Shown here piece by piece: positions 35,986 to 44,026 of a stretch of 64,000 bases of DNA. How positions within the stretch are numbered: position 1 is the first letter of the stretch; each line of letters opens with the position of its first letter. The translations under genes were made by a program, and so were the position numbers. The stretch is from G963708235 sp963708235 (GTDB taxonomy: Bacteria > Actinomycetota > Acidimicrobiia > Spongiisociales > UBA5794). A model generated the notes under the pieces. It was given only the letters and a program-made list of their open reading frames with translations, did not search any database and had not been told where the DNA came from. The stretch lies in assembly GCA_963708235.1 (NCBI GenBank), contig OY970200.1, positions 930,001 through 994,000 of the forward strand, in the 5' to 3' direction.

Positions 35986-37752
35986 ATGAGCGAGCAGGCT
36001 GGGAACGACGGAATCGCTGGTCAAGCCGAACCAGGCAAGCGGGGTCTCACCCGCCGTCAGTTGTTACAGGCAGGGGTGGCGGCGGGTGTGGTCGGAGCGG
36101 TCGCCGGTCCGGTGGCCGCCGCTTCGGCGGTGGTGTCGGAGCCGCCGCCGCCGGGGAATCCGGACATCATCCTGACCCGCGGCAAGATCCACACCATGGA
36201 TGCCGCCAACTCGGTGGTGTCGTCGGTGGCGATCAAGGACGGGAAGTTCGTCGCCTTCGACCGTGACCGCGGCGGGCCGGATACCCGGGTGATCGACCTG
36301 CGGGGCCGTACGGTCATCCCGGGGCTGATCGAGAGCCACACCCACTACGTCAGCCTGGCCAACCGGGTTGGCCACCATGTGGCCGAAGTCGAGCTGTCAC
36401 GCAGCAACGAGGAGTTCGTCGCCTACCTGGCGGAGAGGCGGCCCCAGGTACCCGAGGGCGAGTTCATCACCGCCATGGGCGGGTGGAACCCCAACCACTG
36501 GCCCGACGGCAGGCTGCCGACCATGGCGGAGCTCGACGCCGCCATCCCGGACCGACCCGTCTGGGTGATGCAGGGGACCACCGGCCCGAGCCGGGTCAAC
36601 TCGCTCGGGAAGGCCTTCTTCGAAACCGTCGAGTCCCCGCTCGCCGGCCCGGTGGAGGTGAGCGCCGACGGGGTCATCGCCTCGGGCGCACAGTCGCTGC
36701 GGGCCCTCTATCACATGCGGGTGCGCCACACGCTGGAGACCAAGCAGCGCAGCGCCGTGTACGCCCAGAAGTACAGCGCCAAGGTGGGCGTCACCACGGT
36801 GCTGGACCAGACGCTGCCGCCGTCGCCCGGTCCGCTCACCCCCAGCCAGTCGCTGTTCGCACTGGACCACTACCGCATGTACGACGGGTGGCTGGCCGCC
36901 CACGCTGCCGACGAGAACTACATCCGGCTGCAGATCAACTTCCTGCACAGCCAGGGGTACAACGCCGCACTGGGCGACCTGGACAACCAGCTTCCCGAGC
37001 TGCGTGAGCGGCTGAAGAACCAGTTCCCGTTCTTCGGGAACGACTGGGTCCGCACCGGCGGCATCGGCGAGTGGGCGGCGTCGTTCGCCGCACCCACCAA
37101 TGCCAATGGACATGCGGTGTGGAGGGAGTCCCAGCGGCTGGTGGCGCAGGCCCGGTGGCGCAACGAGAACGCCCAGACCAGCGCCGCCAACGTCGGGCAT
37201 GTCCTCGACGCCTACGAGGCGTGTGACGCCGAGTTCGGGATCAAGGACCTGCGCTGGGGCATCCAGCACGCCGACGGGGCCACGCCCGAGCAACTCCAGC
37301 GCGCCAAGGCGCTCAATGTGGGCATCTCGACGTCGGGATTCCGCTGGCAGACGCTGGCACCCGCCTCCGGCGTTCCGGTGGGACCGCTGTTCCCCCAGAT
37401 GGTGGAGAGCGGTGTGAAGCTGGCGCTGCACGAGGACGGGGTGCACATCGCACCGCACAATGCGTGGTTCGCCCTGCATTATGCGACGACCGGGCTCGAC
37501 CGGCAGGGGAACCTCAGCAACCCTGGGCAGCAGATCAGCCGCCTGGATGCGCTGCGCCTCTACACCACCGGCGCCGCCTGGTACCTGAACCGCGAAGACG
37601 ATCTGGGGTCGATCGAGGTGGGCAAGTTCGCCGATCTCCTCGTGCTCGACCGGGACTACTTCACGGTCTCGGACGCCGACATGCGTCGCACCCTCCCGGT
37701 GCTCACCGTCGTCGACGGCAAGGTGGTCCACGACACCGGTGTGCTGCGATGA
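35986..37752 (+). CDS. Tat-exported amidohydrolase, copy 2
   Basis: ATG 35986 follows GGAGGAG; the product is 588 aa. Signal GLTRRQLLQAGVAAGVVGAV, then ILTRGKIHTMDAANSV. Metal residues are in LIESHTHYVSLANR (HTH), WGIQHADGATPEQL and LALHEDGVHIAPHNAW. Compared with copies 1 and 3 it is the more diverged in the middle (for example NLSNPGQQISRLDALRLYTT and the VEVSADGVIASGAQ loop). Its 78-bp upstream gap has TTGCACCCGC at 35940, like the -35 region of the copy-4 promoter, but no TATACT or TGTGCAG, so it may depend on read-through from copy 1. Confidence 0.88.
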   Translation: MSEQAGNDGIAGQAEPGKRGLTRRQLLQAGVAAGVVGAVAGPVAAASAVVSEPPPPGNPDIILTRGKIHTMDAANSVVSSVAIKDGKFVAFDRDRGGPDTRVIDLRGRTVIPGLIESHTHYVSLANRVGHHVAEVELSRSNEEFVAYLAERRPQVPEGEFITAMGGWNPNHWPDGRLPTMAELDAAIPDRPVWVMQGTTGPSRVNSLGKAFFETVESPLAGPVEVSADGVIASGAQSLRALYHMRVRHTLETKQRSAVYAQKYSAKVGVTTVLDQTLPPSPGPLTPSQSLFALDHYRMYDGWLAAHAADENYIRLQINFLHSQGYNAALGDLDNQLPELRERLKNQFPFFGNDWVRTGGIGEWAASFAAPTNANGHAVWRESQRLVAQARWRNENAQTSAANVGHVLDAYEACDAEFGIKDLRWGIQHADGATPEQLQRAKALNVGISTSGFRWQTLAPASGVPVGPLFPQMVESGVKLALHEDGVHIAPHNAWFALHYATTGLDRQGNLSNPGQQISRLDALRLYTTGAAWYLNREDDLGSIEVGKFADLLVLDRDYFTVSDADMRRTLPVLTVVDGKVVHDTGVLR

Positions 37753-37839
37753 CCGACTGAAGTCCGTCTCTTACCCGGACCCGGTTCCGCACACCCCGCG
37801 ACCCCATGCGGCGGTGTGCGGAACCGTTGTTCATTCTGG

Positions 37840-37869
37840 TTGCACGCGCCTGTGCAGTCTCCATATACT
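37840..37869 (+). promoter_or_regulatory. Promoter/operator box, amidohydrolase gene 3
   Basis: TTGCAC at 37840-37845 and TATACT at 37864-37869 are separated by 18 bases, with TGTGCAGTCT at 37851. The order and the 11-base offset of TGTGCAG from the -35 start are the same as at 33938 and 39751. It lies about 90 bases upstream of the copy-3 start. The conserved spacer word is most simply explained as an operator placed between the two promoter hexamers. Confidence 0.7.
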
Positions 37870-37960
37870 CGGCAGCCGACGGCGGAACCACGGTCGACCC
37901 GGCAGCGCCGACAAGATGCGGTGACACACCGGGGCCATCATGCAAGAGAGAGGTGCATCG

Positions 37961-39703
37961 ATGAGCGAGCAGGCGGGGAACGACGGAGTCACTGGTCAAG
38001 CCGGGTCGGGCAAGCGGGGTCTGACCCGCCGCCAGCTTCTCCAGGCGGGTGTGGCGGCGGGTGTGGTCGGTGCGGTGGCCGGTCCCGCATCGATGGCGTC
38101 GGCGGTGGTCTCGGAACCGCCACCGCCCGGGATGCCGGACCTGATCCTGACCCGGGGGAAGATCCACACGATGGATGCCGCCAACTCGGTGGTGTCGTCG
38201 GTGGCGATCAAGGACGGCAAGTTCATCGCCATCGACCGCAATGGGCGCGGCGGCCCGCAGTCGAGGGTCATCGATCTGCGGGGCCGTACCGTGGTCCCGG
38301 GGATCGTCGAACCCCATGTCCACATCGTCAGCATGGCCAACCGGCCCGGGTACCACACCCCGATCGAGCTGACCGATTCGATCCTCGAGGTCCAGGAGGC
38401 GCTCGCTGCCCGACGACCCGGTGTCCCCGAGGGGGAGTGGATCACCTCGATGGGGGGGTGGCACCCCAACCAGTGGGCGGAGCGGCGCTACCCGACGATG
38501 GCCGAACTCGACGAGGCCGTCCCCGACCGACCCGTCTTCCTCTACGAACGGTTCACCGGACCCTGCGTCACCAACAGCCTGGGGAAGGCGTTCTTCGATG
38601 CCAAGGACGCCGCACCTCCGGTCCACCCCGACGTGGTCCCGGTGGCCACCAACGCAGCCGGCTTCATCGCCGCCGGTGGCTTCGCCGGGGGACCGTCGAT
38701 CACCGCCCTCTACTACCTGCGCTTGTTGCAGACCTTCGAGGACAAGAAGCGCGGCACCCGCGATGCGATGGCGTACTCGGCCGAGGTGGGGCTCACCTCC
38801 CAGCTCGATCAGGTGCTCTTTCCCACCCCGGGTCCGCTGGCACCGAACCAGGTTCTCTCCAACCTGGACCACTACCGGATGTACGACGCCTGGCTCGATC
38901 TGCACCGGGCGGGCGAGACCTTCATCCGGCTCCAGGTGAACTTCCTGCACAACCAGAGCGATCCGGCGCTCCCAGAACTCCGTGAGCGACTCAAGAACCA
39001 GTTCCAGTTCTTCGGCGACGACATGATGATGACCGGATCGATCGGCGAGTGGGCAGCCCCGCTCGGCGCTGGTGCGGTGTGGCTCGAGGCGCAGCGACTG
39101 GTCGCCGAGGCGCAATGGCGCAACGAGAACAGTGTCCAGAACCTCGCCGGTCTGGAACAGGTCGTCAACGCCTACGAGGCAATGGACGCCGAGTACGGGA
39201 TCAGCCACCTCCGCTGGATGGTCCACCATGTTCCCTTTGTCACCACCGAACTGCTGGACCGGCTCCATGCCATCGGGTGTGCCGTGCAGATGGCCGCCTA
39301 CCGGTGGGTCGTCGGGAGCGGCCCTGGTGTCGGTGCCCAGTTCCGCACCACGCTCGACCATCCGATCAAGACCGGGATCCACGGTGACGGGGTGCACATC
39401 GCCCCGCTCAGCCCGTGGCCCCACATCCAGTATGCGACCACCGGACTCAACTCACTCGGTGAGCAGATCAATGCCGGCGAATCGATCACCCGCCAGGAGG
39501 CGCTGCGTCTCTTCACCACCGAGAACGCCTGGTTCATGAAGATGGAGGACAAGATCGGTTCGATCGAGGATGGGAAGCTGGCCGATCTGGTGGTGCTCGA
39601 CCGCGACTACTTCGCCGTGCCCGACGCCGATCTGCGCAAGATCAGCTCGGTGCTGACCGTCGTCGACGGGAAGATCGTCCACGACGCCGGTGTGGTGAGG
39701 TGA
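37961..39703 (+). CDS. Tat-exported amidohydrolase, copy 3
   Basis: ATG 37961 is behind AGAGAGGTG; the product is 580 aa. The N-terminus (MSEQAGNDGVTGQ, GLTRRQLLQAGVAAGVVGAV) is nearly the same as copy 2, so this pair arose by recent duplication or gene conversion of the 5' end. Metal residues are in IVEPHVHIVSMANR, WMVHHVPFVTTELL and GIHGDGVHIAPLSPW. The catalytic core is closer to copy 1 (LRRLLQTF-like FEDKKRGTRDAMAYSAEVGL, ENAWFMKMEDKIGS). It has its own promoter box at 37840. Confidence 0.88.
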   Translation: MSEQAGNDGVTGQAGSGKRGLTRRQLLQAGVAAGVVGAVAGPASMASAVVSEPPPPGMPDLILTRGKIHTMDAANSVVSSVAIKDGKFIAIDRNGRGGPQSRVIDLRGRTVVPGIVEPHVHIVSMANRPGYHTPIELTDSILEVQEALAARRPGVPEGEWITSMGGWHPNQWAERRYPTMAELDEAVPDRPVFLYERFTGPCVTNSLGKAFFDAKDAAPPVHPDVVPVATNAAGFIAAGGFAGGPSITALYYLRLLQTFEDKKRGTRDAMAYSAEVGLTSQLDQVLFPTPGPLAPNQVLSNLDHYRMYDAWLDLHRAGETFIRLQVNFLHNQSDPALPELRERLKNQFQFFGDDMMMTGSIGEWAAPLGAGAVWLEAQRLVAEAQWRNENSVQNLAGLEQVVNAYEAMDAEYGISHLRWMVHHVPFVTTELLDRLHAIGCAVQMAAYRWVVGSGPGVGAQFRTTLDHPIKTGIHGDGVHIAPLSPWPHIQYATTGLNSLGEQINAGESITRQEALRLFTTENAWFMKMEDKIGSIEDGKLADLVVLDRDYFAVPDADLRKISSVLTVVDGKIVHDAGVVR

Positions 39704-39750
39704 CCGGTGAGCCGGGCCCAGTAGCAGTCCTGGACAGATGTTAAATGTGG

Positions 39751-39780
39751 TTGCACCCGCGTGTACAGCATTCATATACT
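39751..39780 (+). promoter_or_regulatory. Promoter/operator box, amidohydrolase gene 4
   Basis: TTGCAC at 39751-39756, TGTACAGCAT at 39762 and TATACT at 39775-39780 repeat the pattern of the boxes at 33938 and 37840 with identical 18-base spacing and the same offset. The fourth base of the operator word changes from G to A, as in the box before the M24 gene. It lies 93 bases upstream of the copy-4 GTG. Confidence 0.7.
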
Positions 39781-39872
39781 GACCGGGCGACTGAAGCGGA
39801 CGGAACGCTGCCGATTGCAGGCAATGGAACCCGTCCCATACGGGAGGAGCGGGCGCACATGGAGGTTTACGC

Positions 39873-41567
39873 GTGAGTGACACCTCGAATCGACAACCGG
39901 ACGGTCCCGGCCAAGGTGATAAGAGAGGCTTGACACGTCGGGAGCTGCTGAAGTCCGGCGCCGCCGCCGGGATCGCAGGGGCGCTGGTGGGTCCGGCGGC
40001 GATGGCAGCGGCGGCGACATCCTCCGACGGACCCAGCGGGATGCCCGACCTGATCCTGATCAACGGCAAGATCCACACCATGGACGGATCGAACCGGGTG
40101 GTGTCGTCGGTGGCCATCAAGGATGGGCGTTTCACCGAGATCGACCGCAACGGACGGGGTGGACCGCAGAGCCGGGTGATCAACCTGCGTGGTCGGACCG
40201 TCGTCCCCGGGATCATCGACAACCACAACCACATCGTGCTGATGGGCAACCGGCCCGGGCATCACACCCCGTTGGAGAACGCCTACTCGATCGCCGACGT
40301 GCAGAGCCAACTCGCCGCACGGGCGGCGGGTGTCCCGGCGGGCGCCTTCATCACCACGATCGGCGGGTTCCATTTCAACCAGTTCTCCGAGGTTCGCCTG
40401 CCGACGCTCGCCGAACTCGATGCCGCCGTCCCCGACCATCCGGTGTACATCTCGGTGGGGTTCAGCGGCCCGTCGGTGACCAACAGTCTGGGGAAGGCCC
40501 TCTTCGAGGCGGCGCCACTCCCGGTGACGGTGGGGGCGAACGGCTCAATCGCTTCGGGTACCCAGACGGGACGGGCGACCCTTGCCCTCCGCCAGACGCT
40601 GACCTTCGAGGACCGCAAGCGGGGGACGCTCGATGCGATGGCGTATGCCACCAGCCTCGGTGTCACCACCCACATCGACCAGGGTGCGTTCCAGGCCGTG
40701 GGCCAGCCGTCCGACGGTGCCGCCCACGAGGACAACTACACGATGCACCTGCCGTTCCTCGAGGTCTACGCCGACGGCGACGCCACCGTTCGACTGAGGA
40801 TCAACTTCCTCCACATGGACCCCGAGCTCGAGGTCCCGACGCTCACCGAACGGCTCAAGAACGCCTTCCCGTTCTTCGGGAACGAGTGGGTGAAGACCGG
40901 CGGCATCGGTGAGTTCACCGCCCAGGGCCTCGGCGCCAACTGGATGGAAGCGAACCGCCGCATCGCCGCCGCCGGATGGCGGGCCGAGGTGCACTCGCTC
41001 AGCGCCACCGACTTCATGACGGAGATCGCCGGTTTCGAGGCGGTCAACGCCGAGATCGACATCACGGATCTGCGCTGGGTCGTCGCCCACGTTCCCTTCA
41101 TCACCGAAGAGTGGGTCAATCGGCTCAAGGCCATCGGCGGCGGTCTGTCGCTGACCGGATGGCGGTACCTGAGCGGAACGGCCACCCAGAACGGACCCCC
41201 GTTCCGGATGATCGTCGACAACGGCATCCCGACCGGGATGAGCTCGGACGGGATGCAGATCGCCCCGATGAACCCCTGGCTCCACATGTACTACGCCACC
41301 ACGGGCAAGAACGCCCTGGGTGCCGTCATCAATGGAGCGCAGACCATCGCCAGGCAGGAGGTTCTCCGGCTCTACACCGCCGACAACGGTTGGTTCCTCC
41401 GCGAAGAGGACGATCTCGGCACTATCGAGTCGGGGAAGATGGCCGATCTGGTCGTCCTCAACAAGGACTACTTCACCGTTCCCGACGAGGAACTGAAGCA
41501 GATCCGGTCGGTCTTCACCGTGGTCGGGGGACAGGTTGTCCACGACACCGGTGACGTCAAGGGCTGA
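39873..41567 (+). CDS. Tat-exported amidohydrolase, copy 4
   Basis: GTG 39873 is behind GGAGGT; the product is 564 aa. Signal GLTRRELLKSGAAAGIAGAL; metal residues are in IIDNHNHIVLMGNR (HNH), WVVAHVPFITEEWV and TGMSSDGMQIAPMNPW. It is the most diverged paralogue, lacking part of the loop after SLGKALFE and with a different insertion (HIDQGAFQAVGQPSDGAAHE). Like copies 1-3 it reads TG-IGE where many YtcJ relatives have ADG-LG. The different pocket suggests a different substrate. It is followed by the ABC transporter genes after 104 bases. Confidence 0.88.
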   Translation: MSDTSNRQPDGPGQGDKRGLTRRELLKSGAAAGIAGALVGPAAMAAAATSSDGPSGMPDLILINGKIHTMDGSNRVVSSVAIKDGRFTEIDRNGRGGPQSRVINLRGRTVVPGIIDNHNHIVLMGNRPGHHTPLENAYSIADVQSQLAARAAGVPAGAFITTIGGFHFNQFSEVRLPTLAELDAAVPDHPVYISVGFSGPSVTNSLGKALFEAAPLPVTVGANGSIASGTQTGRATLALRQTLTFEDRKRGTLDAMAYATSLGVTTHIDQGAFQAVGQPSDGAAHEDNYTMHLPFLEVYADGDATVRLRINFLHMDPELEVPTLTERLKNAFPFFGNEWVKTGGIGEFTAQGLGANWMEANRRIAAAGWRAEVHSLSATDFMTEIAGFEAVNAEIDITDLRWVVAHVPFITEEWVNRLKAIGGGLSLTGWRYLSGTATQNGPPFRMIVDNGIPTGMSSDGMQIAPMNPWLHMYYATTGKNALGAVINGAQTIARQEVLRLYTADNGWFLREEDDLGTIESGKMADLVVLNKDYFTVPDEELKQIRSVFTVVGGQVVHDTGDVKG

Positions 41568-41671
41568 GAGATCAGGATCGAAATGAAACGACAAGCGAGT
41601 TGCGTGAGTTCGCTGCCACGGCCATTCGGGCTCGGCGGGGTTCACAGCCAAAGAGTGGAAGGTGGGCAAGC

Positions 41672-43030
41672 GTGAGAAAACGTTTCCTCATTGCAATGGC
41701 ATTCCTACTCGTCGCCCTCTCCGCATGCGGAGGGGACGACGATTCGACGACGACGACCGGGGCAGGTGACGGGTCGGTACCCGAGACCACCATGGCGCCC
41801 ACGGACGATACGGAACCGACCGATGACACCGAACCGGCGGATGACACAACGACAAGCGCACCGGAGGCATCGGGCGATCCGATCGTCATCGGCTCCACGC
41901 TGTCGCTGACGGGTATCTTCGCCGCCACCGGGGCGATCCATAAGCTGGCAGGCGAACAGTTCGTCGAGCAGCTCAACGCCAACGGCGGGTTGCTCGGACG
42001 GCCGGTCGAATGGCGACTGCTCGACGACGAGTCGGATGGTGCGGCCGTGGCCTCGCTGTACGAGCAGTTGATCAACCAGGACGGCGTCGATCTGATCGTC
42101 GGTCCCTATGCAACGCCCAACATCCTGCCGGCGATGGGTGTCGCCGAACGCGCCGGGTACGTGCTGCCCCAGAGCACCGCGGTGCTGACGCCGCTGATGA
42201 CGTACGCCTGCCAGTTCCCGGGTTGGTCGATCGGGCCCGAGCCCAACGTGTTCGTTCCCACCCAGCTCTTCGAGGCGGTGGAGAGCCTCCCCGAGCCGCC
42301 GCAGACCGTGGCGGTCGTCACCAACCAGAGCGGTTCCACCGACTTCCTGTCGTACGGGCAGCCCGAGGTCGACGATCCCGGATTCGTTCCGATCGCCACC
42401 GAGCGCGGCTACGACGTCGTGTCGGAGATCCCCTATCCCCCGGGAACCACCGAGTGGGGTCCGATCGCCACCCAGCTCCGTGACGCCGATCCCGATCTGG
42501 TCATCATGTCCAGTCTCGGTGTCGAACCGGTGGATCTGATCACCGCCATGGAGCAGCTCAACTACCGGCCGCCGCTGATGTTCAGCCTGTTCCCGGCGCC
42601 GGGTCCGCTGCTCGGTCTCGGTGAGCCTGCCGAGGGCATGCTGTCGGTGTCGATGTTCGAGCCCAACGAGCCGATTCTGGAGCGGATGGGTCCCGAGGTT
42701 CGCGAGATCGTCGAGACCTTCTCGGCCAACGCCACCGCCGCGGGTCTGCCGTACACCGTGTTCGAGACCCAGGCCACCGCCTCCTGGAACATGTGGGAGA
42801 TCCTCGTCGACGGTGTCGAGGCGGCCGGAAGCCTCGACAACCAGGAGATCTGCGACGCCCTCCACGAGACCGGGGCCTCTTCGACGTTCAGCGGGGAACT
42901 CGAGTTCGATCCCGAGGTGAACAACTTCTGGCCAACGACCCAGGGTCTCAAGCAGATCCAGGACGGGGACTGGGTGATGGTGTGGCCCCCGGACACCGCC
43001 GCAGCCGAGCTCAACGGTCCGCAGGGCTGA
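41672..43030 (+). CDS. ABC transporter substrate-binding lipoprotein, LivJ/LivK type
   Basis: GTG 41672 follows GGAAGGTGG. The 452-aa product is a lipoprotein: signal FLIAMAFLLVALSAC with the lipidated Cys, then an Asp/Thr-rich linker with repeated DDTEP units. The mature part is a type-I periplasmic-binding fold (Peripla_BP_6): IVIGSTLSLTGIFAATGAIH, LLGRPVEWRLLDDESDG, LIVGPYATPN. Such proteins bind amino acids, amides, urea, or aromatic compounds for LIV-type importers. It is the first gene of the transporter set, and a hairpin before the permease genes probably gives it higher expression. Confidence 0.9.
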   Translation: MRKRFLIAMAFLLVALSACGGDDDSTTTTGAGDGSVPETTMAPTDDTEPTDDTEPADDTTTSAPEASGDPIVIGSTLSLTGIFAATGAIHKLAGEQFVEQLNANGGLLGRPVEWRLLDDESDGAAVASLYEQLINQDGVDLIVGPYATPNILPAMGVAERAGYVLPQSTAVLTPLMTYACQFPGWSIGPEPNVFVPTQLFEAVESLPEPPQTVAVVTNQSGSTDFLSYGQPEVDDPGFVPIATERGYDVVSEIPYPPGTTEWGPIATQLRDADPDLVIMSSLGVEPVDLITAMEQLNYRPPLMFSLFPAPGPLLGLGEPAEGMLSVSMFEPNEPILERMGPEVREIVETFSANATAAGLPYTVFETQATASWNMWEILVDGVEAAGSLDNQEICDALHETGASSTFSGELEFDPEVNNFWPTTQGLKQIQDGDWVMVWPPDTAAAELNGPQG

Positions 43031-43075
43031 GGGTGACCGAAGACCCACAGCCGAAAGCCCCTCCACCAGGTCAGG

Positions 43076-43105
43076 GGGCGCCCGCCGATCCAACGGCGGG
43101 CGCCC
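43076..43105 (+). terminator. Hairpin between the binding-protein and permease genes
   Basis: GGGCGCCCGCCG pairs perfectly with CGGCGGGCGCCC around six bases, then TCCCC. It lies 46 bases after the binding-protein stop and about 50 bases before the permease start. An intra-operon attenuator or RNA-stabilising hairpin that raises binding protein over permease levels is common in ABC import operons; that role here is inference. Confidence 0.6.
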
Positions 43106-43156
43106 TCCCCGGTGCCGAGGACGGCACAATGACGGCATGCCAGTGGACCTGACACG

Positions 43157-44026
43157 GTGATCTCCCTCCAAGCCGGGCTTTCCGGTGCGTTGGCGGGAAG
43201 CCTGTTCGCCCTGATGGCGCTCGGGCTGTCCCTGACCTGGGGGATGCTGAAGATCATCAACCTCGCCCACTTCGGGTTGATCCTGTTCAGCAGCTATCTC
43301 ACCTTCCACATCGCCACCGAGAGCGGTCTGGCGCCGATGCTCACCCTGGTGGGGACGGTGCCGCTGATGTTCCTGGTCGGTGCCGGGGTGCAGTGGGCCT
43401 TCCAGAAATCTGCGATCTCCGAGTTCAACTCGCTGCTGGTCAGTTTCGGGCTCCTCATCATCATCGTGCAGACCATCTCCAACGTGTGGAGTGCCGATTT
43501 CCGGCGGATGGACGCCACGGTCAACTCGCTGGCAACCCAGTCCTTCTCGATCGGGCGGCTGGTCTTCCCGCTCCCAACCCTTCTGGCATCGGTGTTCGTC
43601 GTGGGACTGGTGGTGCTGGCGCATCTCGTGATCGAACGCACCTATCCGGGGCGCGCCCTGCGCGCCTTCGCCCATGACCCGGAGATGGCCGCAGCGATGG
43701 GGATCGACCACCAGCGTCTCGGGATGCTGCTGGCCGGCGCCTCGGGCGCATCCGCCGCCGTCGCCGGGATGTTGTTCGCCCTGGGAAGTGCCATGACGCC
43801 CGATTCCGGGTTCGAATGGGTCGGGGTCGTATTTGCCATCGTCATCCTCGGCGGGATCGGCAACGTCGTCGGGACGCTGGTGGCCGGCGCCCTCGTCGGG
43901 AGCGTGGCCGGTGTGGTCTCGGTGGTCTGGTCGCCCTCGACGGCGCCGTTTGTCGTGTTCTCGCTGGTGGTGCTGGCCCTGCTGTTCCGACCGGACGGTC
44001 TCTTCCGACGTAGGGGGACCGCATGA
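43157..44026 (+). CDS. livH: ABC transporter permease, LivH type
   Basis: The 289-aa integral membrane protein begins at GTG 43157. It has about eight hydrophobic helices and typical LivH features: GSLFALMALGLSLTWGMLKI, NLAHFGLILFSSYLTF, RALRAFAHDPEMAAAMGID (the cytoplasmic EAA-like coupling loop) and IVILGGIGNVVGTLVAGALV. It forms the channel with the LivM domain of the next protein. The stop overlaps the next ATG (ATGA at 44023), so translation is coupled. Confidence 0.92.
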   Translation: MISLQAGLSGALAGSLFALMALGLSLTWGMLKIINLAHFGLILFSSYLTFHIATESGLAPMLTLVGTVPLMFLVGAGVQWAFQKSAISEFNSLLVSFGLLIIIVQTISNVWSADFRRMDATVNSLATQSFSIGRLVFPLPTLLASVFVVGLVVLAHLVIERTYPGRALRAFAHDPEMAAAMGIDHQRLGMLLAGASGASAAVAGMLFALGSAMTPDSGFEWVGVVFAIVILGGIGNVVGTLVAGALVGSVAGVVSVVWSPSTAPFVVFSLVVLALLFRPDGLFRRRGTA

